Below, in pieces: positions 11,780 through 23,686 of a stretch of DNA of 64,000 nucleotides (the first letter of the stretch is position 1; each line of letters opens with the position of its first letter). Position numbers and translations under genes: made by a program. Under the pieces are notes generated by a model. That model ran no database searches and had not been told where the DNA came from. It saw nothing but the letters and a program-made list of their open reading frames with translations. The DNA comes from Chelonoidis abingdonii. Its lineage: Eukaryota > Chordata > Testudines > Testudinidae. The DNA is taken from assembly GCF_003597395.2 (NCBI RefSeq), contig NC_133771.1, positions 55,371,746-55,435,745 on the forward strand, written 5' to 3'.

Positions 11780-12600
11780 TGAAGCAGAGGTAAGTTAGGA
11801 TACCGAGTAGGGTTAAGAAAAAGAAATATATCTGCCTATCTGAAATATCATGATTCCTTCAAACTCCTGAATTCACAGGCTGTAATAAAGAAAAAGGAAC
11901 CCTGGTGCATATGCTATGGGACTGTCCAACAGTGAGACAGCTGTGGAAAGAGGACACAAGAGTGAAAATAGTGCTTGGTTTCACAAACAAACCTCACCTG
12001 ATAATTATATCCTAGGTTATATACCTACTATGCTGGGTTTAAATCCACCACAGAAATGCTGATTCTTGAGGGATGCAAGGATTTCCAAGCACACAATTTT
12101 AAAAAATATGAAAAGTAGGCTTATGTTCAGAATAGTAGTATTTGGATCTCTCCGGAGCTAGCAGCAAAAGGAAGACTAGCTTATTGATGCAGAGAGAAAT
12201 TATATGAATCTGAAGAAATTTGGACACAGTTTCTTGATACATTTGGATAAAGGATGCTGAAATAGCTTAAATAATGCCAGACTTCCATTCCACCTGACCT
12301 CTCCACTTTTCTCTTCTCTCTTCTCACTCCCTACGCCCATCTCCTCCTTTCCATCTTTGCCTATTTGTGCAATTTTTTTCATTATTAATATTGTTATCCC
12401 CACCCTAACTTGTTATGTTTGGGTAATATCTGATTTTGTATTGTCTGGTCTTGCAGCTTTGAGAAGTTATCAAACTGAGTAACTGCATAATTTTATTGTC
12501 TACCTGTGAAATGTGTGGTGTATGTTAACTTACACAAGCTGTAAGTTGGATACCTTTTCATATTTTTATTGTTTCTTTATGAAGATTAATTTAAAAAATC
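11780..12600 (+). mobile_element. L1-type LINE relic, ORF2 tail and 3' region
   Basis: Near 11882-11950 one plus-strand frame reads CNKEKGTLVHMLWDCP followed by a QLWKE-like end. The C...G..H.LW.CP pattern is the cysteine-rich carboxy-terminal motif of L1-clade ORF2 proteins. The frame is lost soon after. AT-rich sequence to about 12600 is plausibly its 3' untranslated region, ending in ttaatttaaaaaatc. This is the only L1-type sequence I see among many CR1 copies. Dead copy, strongly 5'-truncated. Confidence 0.65.
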
Positions 12601-12649
12601 ACATACAAACAGACAAAGCTCCGGAATTCATGAATCCCAGATACTATAG

Positions 12650-12815
12650 AGAAGGTTTTCAAAAGTGACTAGTGCTTTTGGATGCCTTCATTTGAAACTC
12701 CTTCAAGGGCCCTGATTTTCTATAGTTCCTCCCACAAAATAAGGACTGTTTTAAGATGTCTTAGACACTGAGACACCAAAAATCCTAGTCACTTTTGAAA
12801 ATCTTGGTCTTTGCT
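12650..12815. repeat. MITE with TIR tttTCAAAAGTGACTAG
   Basis: Left end ttttcaaaagtgactag and right end ctagtcacttttgaaaat are inverted copies. The element is about 165 bp. A sister copy with the same ends lies at 15508-15705. No coding capacity. Confidence 0.75.
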
Positions 12816-13374
12816 CATTGAAGTAGTATAAATACTGATGAGATGAAAGCTAGAATACCTGCATGTCTAAAAGAAGAGCGTAAGAATGATTGGGAGAACC
12901 TATAAGGAAATAGTATGAACTAATCCAAAAAGCCCTGTTTGAATTCTAGAGACCAAAGCTGAGTTTCTAAAGATTCTCGTCCAAGGAAAGCTAAGTTTCT
13001 AGGGTTCTTGTCCAGTAAGCTGAAATATATTTGCAACAATATATCACCAATCTGTGCTCATAGAGTTGCCATATTTTAACTAGTCAAGTTCAATGCTTTT
13101 TGACAGTGGTTGTTAACATTTCAAAGACAAAAAAAACACAACAATCGGCCAGTTTAAATTAAATTAATTAAAATCAGGAAGTTCAGTGCATCTGTCTATA
13201 CGCCCTTCTGCTCTTTCTCTCTTGTCCATTTGTTCCCTTAATAATTGCTGAACTCCAGGTTCCTAGAGACATTAGTGGTAGCTTAAGGACAAGAGATCAT
13301 GATTTGATTACACATTTGTTATGTGCAATCAGAATAAAATACAAATTGGTAATTTAATTTTATCTATGTGTGTG

Positions 13375-14235
13375 TGTGTGCACCTAACTTCCTCTTTATA
13401 CTCCTAAGTCCAATATTTAAGCATCAGATGCCGCCTAAACCTGGAGATGCCTAAATTGTCTAGGCATCTAAGTTTTGCTGGTGGCATTCTGCCTAAGTAG
13501 TGACACTGTGGAGATGATCAGCACCTAACTCACACCAAAGCTGTAGTGGAGTACATAAGCTAGGCATTTCCCCCCTTGTTCACCTCTGGAGTCTGATCCA
13601 GTAGGGATGCTCAAAGCTTGCCTAACCAGTACAAACTATGAAAAAGGAGGTGCTCCTCATATACTCCATATCCCAGTAGCTAGTTTATTTGGCCAGAATG
13701 TGGGCAACATAGGTTCAAATCCCTGGCCAGCCTGATTTGGAACAGGATCTTGAACCTAGGTCTCTATCTACCAGGTGAACAGACAGGGCATTGGATGTCA
13801 GAGGTGGGGCTGTTTCAATCTGTCCTGTTGAAGTAGTTCCACTTTTGATAAATAATAAACTATTCAATTGGCCTGGCCAAAGAGACAGGAAGAATGTCTC
13901 TGTAGACTAGTGATTAGGACACTCACTTCAGAGACAGAAGACCTAGGTTTTTTGCTCCAAATCAGGTAGAGTGGGAAAGTGCTCTAACCACTGGAACATT
14001 GATTATAAGGGCAGTGGTGGTAACAGCACCACTACTGTAATTTTTCATGACACAAGGCTAACCTGGTTTAGGGAGTATTCACAACTGGAAATCCCAAGCA
14101 GAGGATGATGTCTAACTTCATTGGGGTGGGGATCAGCCTACTCCCATTTTCTCAGCATTTCTTATGGGCTCCCTGCTCAGTCTGACTTCTGTACATCCTT
14201 TGATTAGGTGCCTAAGTCTCCCCAGGCACTGTATT
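13375..14235 (+). repeat. Long composite repeat, copy 2
   Basis: Second copy of the unit at 5880-6790, same orientation. It holds two opposed tRNA-like blocks: aggttcaaatccctgg facing ttgaacctagg, and gtgattaggacactcac with gacctaggtt. The shared block gataaataataaac lies between them. Parts also match the SINE-like repeat at 54170-54520. The short (TG)n at 13365-13382 precedes it. Confidence 0.55.
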
Positions 14236-14239
14236 GAGA

Positions 14240-15475
14240 AACTGGTTGCTTATTATTAATGTTATGAGATCTTTTTTATGAAGGTATGACAAGTTTTGAT
14301 GATAATGGTAACTGTTCAGATGTAAGCCATTTGATTTGGCACCACACAATATTTTGGTTATGAAACTATAACAATACAAAGTTGACATGTCACACATTAC
14401 ACAGATTGAAAAACTGGCTTAATGACACATCTCAACATGGAATTGTAAATGATGAATCATCATTGAACTAGTGTATCTCTAGTGGGGTCCTGCAGGGATT
14501 GGCTCTTGGAACTACACTATTTAATAATTTGATTAATAACCTGAAAGAAGATATAAAGTCATCACTGATAAAGTTTGCAGATAACACAAAAATTGAGGGT
14601 GTGGTTAAAAAATGAAGAGTACATTTCATTGACAAAGAGAGAACTGGATCATTAGGTAAGCTGGGCTCAAGCAAACATTATCCATTTTAATTCAGCCAAA
14701 TGTACAGCAAGGACCAAAGAATGCAGACCATACTTAAGTGAGGAGGGATTCTTTCCTGGGAAGCATTGACTCATAAAGATTTTGGTGTTGCAGTGGATAA
14801 TCAGCTGAACATGACCTCCCACTGTAACACTGTGGCCAGAAGGACTAATGCAATCCTTGGTTGCTCAAACAGGGAATCTTGAGTAGAAGTAAAGCCATAT
14901 TGCCTTTGTATTTGGCACTGATATAACTACAACTGGAATTCTGGTTCCAGTTCTGATGTCCCCAGTTCAAGAGGGATGTTGATAAATTGAAGAGAGTGCA
15001 GAGAAGAGCCACAAGAATGATTAAAGTATTGGAAAACATGCCCTATAGTGAAATATTCAAGGAGCACAATATGTTTAGCTTAACAAAGAGACGGTTAAGG
15101 AGTTACTTGATTACAGTCTGTACCTGCATGGAAATTAAAAATTTAATATCAGAAGGCTCTTAAAGCTAGCAGATAAAGGTATAAAAAGCTGTTTGAAATT
15201 GAAGCTACTGGAAATTGAATCTACACAAATTCAGACTAGAATAATAAGATGCGTATTTTTGACAGTAAGGATAATTAAACGTTGGATGAATTTATCAGTA
15301 TTGGTTCCATCACTATAACTTTTTATAGCAAGTTTGGATTTTTTTTCCTAAAAAAAAAATATGCTCTGTTTCACATAAGAATTAATTCAGGAATGTTCTA
15401 TTGCCTGTTTTATACAGAAAATCAGATGAGATGATCACTGTGGCCCCTTCTAACATTATAATCTATGATTCCGTA
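14240..15475 (+). mobile_element. CR1 LINE copy, 5'-truncated
   Basis: Plus-strand CR1. It runs from the reverse-transcriptase region (gtggggtcctgcagggattgg; thumb region ttcaagagggatgttgataa) to the 3' end with ggccccttctaacattataa followed by tctatgattcc. Frames are broken by many stops. The same region is seen in the copy at 28975-31232, where it is interrupted. Confidence 0.85.
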
Positions 15476-15507
15476 GTCACTGGTCCCTCAGAGCAAGAAA
15501 AAAGAGG

Positions 15508-15705
15508 AGGCCAATATTTCCAAAAGTGACTATTGATTTTGGGGGGCTCAATTTTGGGGTATTTAACTTGAACATGTTAGTGATTTTCAGAGGGTATGTA
15601 TTAGGTTCTTTTGAAAATCAAACTCCTTTATGATGGCTGAAAATGGGTATCCAAAAATTGACACACTGAAAATCACTAGTCACTTTTGAAAACTCTGGCC
15701 ACAAG
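15508..15705. repeat. MITE, sister of 12650-12815
   Basis: Ends ttccaaaagtgacta and ctagtcacttttgaaaa are inverted. The interior is self-complementary (gattttgg / ccaaaaattg). It sits immediately after a CR1 3' end. Confidence 0.75.
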
Positions 15706-16891
15706 ACATATACCAGCTAGATTAGGCATTCTAAGATGCCTGGACCAAGCATAGCTATTAATGGACTTAATATTTTCTTAAAGAGGTACCCCTTTAAATT
15801 TTCACCACTTTTCTATAATCTATAGAAACTTTTGGTTGCCTGCTATTTTAACAGCCCTAGAATTCTCTCTTAAATTTTAAAAGTGTCATATTTAATCGAC
15901 TTTTGGCTCCTATATTCTTAGTCCAATCTAACAAAGTGATGGTCATTTCATTGGTGACTGCATAACAGAAGGTTTTTACTGAGTCACATAGACTGGTTTC
16001 TCAAATTATAGCTTGACATTCCATTCCATTTATATATGTTGCATATGACTAGGCCAAAGACTCTACTTTCAGCTTTTAAGATGAGTTTTTGCTTTATAAT
16101 TTGCAATGCCCTTCAAACCATACTTCAAATACACCCCGACCTGAGATATAAATAAAATCAACTATATTTTTCCTGAAGTGACACATCAATCTTACTCTAC
16201 CAGCTCAGTGTGCATTTGCAATAAAGTATTAATGAAAATGGTTTGGCACAACTGAGGTTAAAATAAACATATACAAATCCAAAGATAATAGAATTGAAAT
16301 GGGAATGAAGCATGGCCATGGTTTGTTTGATGCCATGGAAGAGAGTAGGATTTCCTATTCTTATCAGTGGTAAGCAGTGTCAGAGCATATGTGTAAGTGC
16401 ATAAAATTTGCAAAACATGCATGCAAATTTGGACTACTCTTGCAGGTTTCTAAGGCTAACATTATAAATCATCACCCCTGGAAAAGCTATTTTGTAGGCT
16501 ACAATTTGCTTTCCTCTTTTTCCTGTCAGATTTCTTTTTTGATGATGTTTTTGGCATCTGACCACAGAGCTCACCACGCAAAGTACATCACAGAAGGCCA
16601 ATCAGTGTGAGGATGGAAATGGGCTGCTTTCCTCCTTTTGAAGGCCCATATAAGATCCATCAGCTCCAACAAGATGAGGCAGGTATTAAATCAATATTAT
16701 TAAAGATTAGTTTGGGGTTTTATTTATTTATTTGTTCGTTGGTTGCCTGTTCATTTCACTGAGTTTGGTTTCACAAATGTGCTTTTTAAAGTATTTCTCC
16801 CTCACAAGAAAGTGATTGGGCTACAGCCTCAGTTTATTCTTACAAATTATATACGCAATATAATAAAGACTTGAAAGAATAATAATCATGT
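15706..16891. other. No gene seen
   Basis: AT-rich DNA without assigned repeats. A 77-codon frame at 16377-16610 shows no motif and no exon signals. Confidence 0.4.
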
Positions 16892-16896
16892 GACCC

Positions 16897-17715
16897 TGTT
16901 AAGGTTCCTTCCCCACTTTGAAATCTGGGGTACAGATGTGGGGGCCTGCATGAAAGGCCCCCTAAGTTTATTTTTACCAGCGTAGGTTAAAAACTTGCTG
17001 AAGGCACAAATTCCACCTTGCCTTGAACAGTATGCTGCCACTACCAAGTGATTTAGACAAAAAATCAGGGAAAGGACCACTTGGAGTCCTACTCCCACAA
17101 AATATTCCCCCAAGCCCTGCAGCCCCTTTCCTGAGGAAGGCTTGAGGATAATATCCTCACCAATTTGTACAGGTGAACACAGACTCAAACGCTTGGATAT
17201 TAAGAACAATGAAAAATCAATCGGATTCTTAAAAAAAGAATTTTAATTAAAGAAAAGGTAAAAGAATCACCTCTGTAAAAACAGGATGGTATGTACTTTA
17301 CAGAATAACAAAAGACTCAAAAAAACAGAGGATTTCCCCTCAAGGCAAAACTTTAAAGTTACAAAAACAGGGATATACCTCCCTCTTAGCACAGGGAAAA
17401 TTCACAAGCTAAAACAAAAGGTAACTTAACACATTAATTTGCTATTACTTACTATTTCTGCAATATTGTATGCTTAGCTTAGATATGGCTTAGGGAGATG
17501 TATTTTCCCTGTCTTGGTTCCTTGTTGACTCCGAGAGACATGGATGAAAAACCTTCCCACACAGATTTGAAAGTATCTTCTCCCCTTATTGGTCCTTTTG
17601 GTCAGGTGTCACCCAGGTTATCTGAGCTTCTTAACCATTTACAGGTAAAAGAGGAATTGACCCTTTACAGGGTAAAGAGGGACTTTATGCTACCCTTAGC
17701 TGTATGTTTATGACA
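16897..17715 (-). mobile_element. Solo LTR, related to family B
   Basis: Starts tgttaagg, ends tgtttatgaca, and is flanked by the exact 5-bp duplication gaccc (16892-16896 and 17716-17720). Parts match LTR B: the right-end block with atttgaaagtatcttctcc and ttggtc, and the central aattttaattaaagaaaa. Length 819 bp, so it is a variant about 200 bp shorter. Minus orientation follows from its relation to LTR B. No internal retroviral genes nearby. Confidence 0.92.
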
Positions 17716-18006
17716 GACCCACTAAAATTAACTTTATGCTATCGGTCCAGCCTACTCTCTAGTTTTTGTTTCTTCCTTTGTCTTCCCTCCCTGTACACTC
17801 TTAATATTTCCTTGTCTGCTTACAGTTTTTTTGTGGATAAAATAAAAACCTGCTTCACTTTTTCTGTTCCCATTTTACTCTATTATTATCCTTTATTGAG
17901 CTGTGGTAGCTTTGGAAAAGCCACCTAGCAGGAAAAATATTTTAAAGCATGCAGGGCCTGCTTTTTCCTTAGCAGCTATGCATATTACAATAGCCTTAAC
18001 TGATTT

Positions 18007-18145
18007 TCTACCCTATCAGAGCATTAAGCAACTTGTTTCCTAGGACAATGACACTTTCACTCCCTATCGCTGCCATTTTCCACAACCTTCATGCTTAATT
18101 GTGTGCAGTCTTTATCTTCCACCTATGCTAATTCTACAGAACTTT
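18007..18145 (+). repeat. Left ~139-bp direct repeat
   Basis: Matches 21002-21132 in the same orientation at roughly 90% identity by eye, with one 7-8-bp gap near 18035. Shared landmarks: tctaccctatcag, caatgacactttcactc, gtgtgcagtctttatc and attctacagaacttt. It bounds a GC-richer 2.9-kb block. Too long for a target-site duplication and without TG/CA ends. Confidence 0.9.
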
Positions 18146-18179
18146 CCGATGCATGGCTTGGTGCATGACCATGTGCATC

Positions 18180-18600
18180 AAACAGTGAGCGGGGATAGAG
18201 CGGGGTGGGGTAGGACCCTTTCCCCATTTCAGAACATAAAAAACAGGCAGGAATTGGACACGATGGCAGGGGGGAGAGGGCACAGGTTCCTTGCTCCATA
18301 GAAACCCAAGTGGAAGCAGTCCAGATGATCAGCAGAGGATTGTGGGGGACAACACCTTCCCCCGCTGCAGGGCATAAAAGCAGGCAGCAGTTTGGGACAC
18401 GTCAGCAGAGGGGAGCAGGCACTGGTTCCCTGCTACATAGAACTCCTCACGTGGAAGCAGTCTGGATGGTGAACAGGAACAGCAAAGGGAGAGCAGTCCC
18501 TTCCCCAATTCAGGCTATAGAAACAGAGTGAAGTTGGGACACAGAGACAAAGGGTTGCAGAACCCCCCTGCGTTCAGCTCGGAGACCTGTTTAAAAAAAA
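18180..18600. repeat. ~140-bp degenerate tandem repeat, about 3 units
   Basis: Anchor strings cataaaaaacaggcag, cataaaagcaggcag and ctatagaaacagag fall at 18235, 18373 and 18514, spacing 138 and 141 bp. Each is followed by a ttgg(g)acac block and, in the first two, by a cggaagcagt-like string (gtggaagcagtc). More degenerate units may continue to about 18870. Confidence 0.75.
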
Positions 18601-19750
18601 AAAAAACCTTCCCTGCTCAACTGCAAGGCGGCAGGGGGGCAAAAATAGTGCTCAATCCACTCCCACATAGAGCCAGACAGTGTCAGGTAGGGGAAAGCAG
18701 GACAGGCCCTCTCCCACCGCCTCCTGAAAAATGCTACAGGAGAGAGAAAGAGGGCACTGGAACCAGAACAATATTGGATATAACCCATACAGTGTGTTGG
18801 GGGGAAGAAACCTCCCATTCTCCTCCAGCAGTTATAAGCGGGCTCTGAGCAGATCATTTTAGCCCCAAAAGGCAGTCCAGACAGTTAAAGGAGGGATTAC
18901 CACAGACCCAAGTAGGGTCCCAATAGAGGGCCAGAAGAGAAAGAAACGGAGGACAAGAAATGGGGGGAGAGGGGAGAACACACTTTCCGGTTTGAGAAAG
19001 CAGTGGTTGGGCTGAACTGGGGGATAGGAAGTGGATAGGGGGCTAAAAGCCATTCCCTGTTTCAGTGAAGGAGGGAGAAGGGGCAGGAGCTGATAAGCAG
19101 TCTCAGCATGGCTCCAGGGGGACACAAAAGGAAAGACTTAACTCTTCTTTTCCTCTGGCACCAGTGGAGCGGGGTAGCTATGCAACAACAGATTCACAAA
19201 GGGAAGTACAGTTCTTTACAGGGGAGTTATAGGGGGTATTACAGGTACAAGAAGGAAAAGGAAGGGGCAGATGCAATGTACTTGCATGTTTAGGGAATCA
19301 TGGTACAGTTTTTCCCTGCTGCAGCCAGAACACAACAGGATGGGGGGAATGTGCATCACCCTCTCGTTTAGCTTTGTTACCACAGGAATCCAGAAAGCAA
19401 ACAAATCACACACAGGGCAGACCCAGTGCAGATGGTTGGCCCCAGGGCAAGCCAGGGGCAGAGTCCATACAGCAGGGGCAAGTGGCTGGGGGAGCCTGGG
19501 GTAGTGCAATGGAGTATCAAAGTCAGCCTATCAGGCTTGGGGAAATGGAGGCACCAGGTGCAGCATTTGCTCACCCGAGTGCATCTGATTGGAGGCCAGT
19601 TAGCGCAGAGCTGATACGATTAATTAAATGTATTGCATATGAGATTGTTTCCACAGCTCTACAGGCTGTACAAAGCGAAACAGGTCACGCAGATCCAAGA
19701 CATCCCGCTCAGGTGATTTCAGGAGCAACGGTAGACACACAGGGAAGGGA

Positions 19751-20395
19751 TTGCCATCCACGAACCCAGACAAATGCTTTTCACAGAACAGGAATGCTAG
19801 TCAGCAATGTGGCCCATTACAGAGGAACAGGTGCTGTGATACAGGACAACCAGCTATACGCACAAGGGTGTGGATCTGCTGGCACAGTATTTTGTTTTGG
19901 ATGCATAGGCATGCATCCAGGTTGCCTGAGGGCTCCCAGCTGGGATTCGGTGGTGAAGCATTACTCAGTTGGCATGCACGGAGAGGCATGTTATGGGATC
20001 AACGAATATCACTGTTGTATGCTGTGTGGGTGTGTCAGTGGCCACCGGCTATGTTGGTGATACACCTGGGAAAAAATGATCTGGGAACACTTAAAGTGGT
20101 GGAGTTAATTCTTTGAACTAGGAGGGACCTGATGCAGATCCTGGCAATTTTTCCGGGTGTTAACATTGTCTGGTCGGATGTGCTTTAGTGCAGGATCTGG
20201 CGGGGAGCCATGAACCCTGTCAGGGTGGACAAAACCAGGAAGTATGTGAACAGAGAATTCTTGTTGCCCTGGGGCAGGAGCAGTAATTTCACATCCTGGC
20301 ATATTCTATGGGGCACTGGAGTTATTTTGGGAGGATGGAGTGCATCTGTCAGACTCAGATGCTGATATAAAAGAGGATGATGTCTGGGAACCTGG
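19751..20395 (+). pseudogene. SGNH/GDSL-type hydrolase, decayed, retroelement-borne
   Basis: One frame carries the three SGNH blocks in order. Block I is WICWHSILFW near 19870-19900, with the candidate nucleophile Ser in HSI; the usual Gly before it is Trp here. Next comes a LGFGG...RGMLWD segment. The GxND-type block is VIHLGKNDLG near 20055-20085. After stops at 20114 and about 20187, a second segment (VWSDVL, WRGAMNP, VDKTRKYVNREF) follows. The catalytic Asp-x-x-His block DGVHLSD lies near 20334-20354 in a shifted frame. Two stops and at least one frameshift show it is dead. Overlapping longer frames, including a 228-codon one at 19374-20060, are shadows. Family function: ester hydrolysis; its role in retroelements is unsettled. 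Confidence 0.7.
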
Positions 20396-21001
20396 CTGAG
20401 TGTGAGGAGGAGGCAGCCAAGCTAATGGCTGGTGCCTCCTGGTGGCAGATGTTCAGCCCAGGTACTCCATAAATTAAGGCACAAAAGAATGAATACATGG
20501 CTTGGAAAAGGAATTAAGGAGAGATGCTTGGTAATTGAGCAAGGTGGGGACAGTTGGGGACTCCTCTGATTGGTACAGCATTGGGCCAACCTCCCCCCCC
20601 ATCATTATAGTCCATCTTAACCTCCTCCTATGAGGTGTGGTAGTTGATAAGGTCCCGGCAAGGGAATTGCTGGAATTGCTGGATGGACTGGGATGAAAAG
20701 CAGAGGAGTTGGTGGAAGCCCGCCCCCGGAATTGGCTGGAATTGGAAGTGCCCAGCAGTGGATCTGCTGGAAGAACATGAACAGAAAGATGTATGTGTCG
20801 GGGGGGGCTGAAAAAACACTCCCTCCCCGGGTGAATTGTGGGGGTTTTCACCTGCATTGCACATTTTATCCACTGGATTAGTCCCAGACATCTAATAGTA
20901 AAGTTGTGGCCTGATTAAACCTATACCTAATGTCTCCTGTCATTCTTTCAGCATAGCCAGACAATCACCGCCCTGCCTTTTAAAGGTAGGGAGGGGGAGT
21001 A

Positions 21002-21132
21002 TCTACCCTATCAGGGCATTAAGCAATTTGGTCAATGACACTTTCACTCTCTATTGCTGCCCTTTTCCACAATCTTCATGCTTAGTTGTGTGCAGTCTTT
21101 ATCCTCCACCTACACTAATTCTACAGAACTTT
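21002..21132 (+). repeat. Right ~131-bp direct repeat
   Basis: Partner of 18007-18145. It directly follows a ggtagggagggggagt string that may be the 3' end of the insert. Confidence 0.9.
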
Positions 21133-23686
21133 GCTGTTTTTCCTAGCTATAACTGAACTTTATCACACAAAGCAACTTGATCCTCCTGACTTCACATCAC
21201 TTGTGTTTTGATGATTTAACTCCTTTTCATGATCTTAACAGTAATACTGAGAGCTATGCCTGTTTTTTCACAATAGATCTAGCAGCTTGTTGGTGCTATA
21301 TCTTTAGTGTACAATTCTCCATGGTTTCTGGGGGTTTCCCTTCAATTTGTTCACCTACTGCGATCTGTGTAATTCTGTTTCATAATTATATTTTAGCATG
21401 CAAACAGGAAGGCTAACAATGGGAGATAAAAGTCTCTTGAGACATTAGACAAAACCTGCAATAGATCTTGCTAAAATTTCCTGCCAATAATGATTTTGCT
21501 GATAAGCCTCATAATTACTAAGACAGTATGCCATTTAGCATCATGTGTAGAAAATCATAACAATTTGATTAAGATATTGACAGCCTAGAAATGCTACTCA
21601 TATTCATTCCTTAGGCTGGACAAACCATCTCAGTAACACGTCTCACATGATTTACAAATAATGCCATGACCTTTGTCAAGATCATGCATGGATCTTCTGT
21701 GGGAAGCACATCCAGAGTCTTCCTGCCCTTCACTGCCCGATACCAGAATCACTTATAGTTGTAGTCCCTATATTAGGGGGACTGTTCACTCCATGTGCCA
21801 CTGAGGATACATATTGTTTCACAAGGAGAAAGAGAAGCTCCTTCTCTATCAATCTGAAGAGCAGACAGGCAACTTGAGGATTGTGCAGACTATTCAGTCT
21901 AGCCTCAGCACCAGAGTGCTCAGGTAGAGAATGGGTCTCTAAATGCAGAGGTGATGGCTGCTTTTCTGGTCACCCATCTGAAGGACTTAAATAGTGAGGA
22001 GAGTCATGCATAAGAAACTTTGCCAAAGCCAAGGATAAGCTGGTTATTCTATAAGAGAGTCTATGGTTTTAGTGAAGATTGAGAAAGACTGATCTGGCAG
22101 TGCTTAACATAGAGAGTCCAGAAGTATATAAAGTATTGTTCCTCCTGAAAAGTGACATGAAGCTGGAAGAAAATATCGAAAGGAGAGTGTATGTAAACAT
22201 TAGTGAGCATCAGTGAGCATCATTTATCCTTTGATGTATCTACTATACTTACAATGGGACAATACCTCAATAAGTTTGACTCCTGTACTGTTAATGATAA
22301 ATGTCCAGATTTTAATGTTTCTTGCTATCCGAGAAAAAAAAGGATAAATACAGGATATATACAGTACCTTGATAAGGCAAGTCTGAAATGGTCTCCTTAG
22401 GAATGGAAGAATGAAGTAAGGCTAAAAAGGATCAGAATACAAGCTGGTAAGAGAGGTAAGATTTCATTGTAGAATCACAATTCTAAAGTTAAGGTTGAAT
22501 TGCCATTTCCATTAAAAATAACCCTTTTCAGTGACTATATATTAGTATATTCAGCAGTGTCCTAATGGATAGTTCATGTTTTGTGACATGCAGTCCATAG
22601 TAAGGTATGATATGGAAGCATACAATCCTGGGAGGACAGGGAGCATCATGAAATTCCCAAAGCTTCCCATCCCCATCTGTGTTGGGGGAAAGAGGGAATA
22701 CTAAATTACTGTGCTCATTTACAACATATTCTCTCACATGTAACTAGGTGAAATAGGACTTTGTGCAGGAATGGGAGAGAAAGCACCACCATTTCCTGTC
22801 CAATCTCTTCCCATTTGCTCTTTTAATGGAAAGAATCTGGCACACTGCTCTTCCTTTATGAAAGCTGGCAGGAGATGATGGGGGTGGGGGTAAGGGGGAG
22901 AGGAGAGACAGAATACAATCTAGTCCTAAATCGGCAAACATGCAACAGGCAAAATGGCCTCAAATACCTAGTCAAAAAGCTACATGACAACTGTGATCTG
23001 CAGGGCTGCACTCATATGCTAAAACAATTCTCAGCTTTGCACCCACAGAAACTTAGGGCCAGATTCTTCTCACAAAAGTTTACCTCTTTTGTTCCATAGT
23101 AAATGACTGAGGTTTGGCCCTTATTGTCCTCATGAAGATCGCTGAATTACTGCTCGACTTGCAGGGTGTCCTTTGGGGCACAGTGTGCTCAGGAGACATC
23201 TGTCTGCATGTGTAGCTAATACACTTATCAGAGTGATCCTCTCCTCTGTAGTTAAGGTTCCAAAACATCTTCATTGTAAGGGCTTTTTCTCAGATGCTCA
23301 TAAAGTTTACCTTTAGGGCTAACATTTTTCATGCCATGCTGTATTCCTTTTTTTTTTTATGATTTTGGTATTCATTTGAGCAATATGCTTTTGACTAGTT
23401 TTGAATTATGTGAGAAGAAAAAAAAAAACAGATACTTTTCCTATTGCTAAAAAACCCAAATTCTAAACACTGTTTTTTAACAGCTCCAGGGCACAAATGG
23501 CTGGCATTTGACATTTTTCCACAGACACTGTCCTCACTGAGGTCTGCACCTATTTAGAGGATACTTTTTAAAAGTGAAACTATTGCAACCAATTAAAAGA
23601 GAGCAATCGTATTAAGCACCTGCTATAATTTTAGCAGTGTTTAATGACTCTGTCGTCTTCCTAATGAATATTTTCCCAACTAACAG
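21133..23686. other. No gene or repeat assigned
   Basis: AT-rich sequence with small ORFs only (up to 79 codons). Longer homopolymers occur at 23347-23358 and 23418-23430. It could be intron upstream of the exon candidate at 23687 if that exon is real. Confidence 0.4.

Larger units (their letters stand above)
18146..21001 (+). mobile_element. GC-richer retroelement-like insert with SGNH domain
   Basis: Block with higher GC content than its surroundings, lying between direct repeats. From left to right it holds ~140-bp tandem repeats (about 18180-18600), G/C-rich low-complexity sequence, a decayed SGNH-hydrolase reading frame (19751-20395) and a tail with taaagttgtggcctgatt and a small inverted repeat near 20970-20995. 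SGNH hydrolase domains occur in Ngaro/DIRS-like tyrosine-recombinase retroelements and in CR1 ORF1. No reverse transcriptase or recombinase is visible, so assignment to Ngaro is inference only. Confidence 0.5.

Noticed and set aside
19374..20060. 228-codon plus-strand frame, the longest in the window
   Set aside because: The SGNH blocks are in the neighbouring frame (19751-20116), so this frame is an open shadow in GC-rich sequence.
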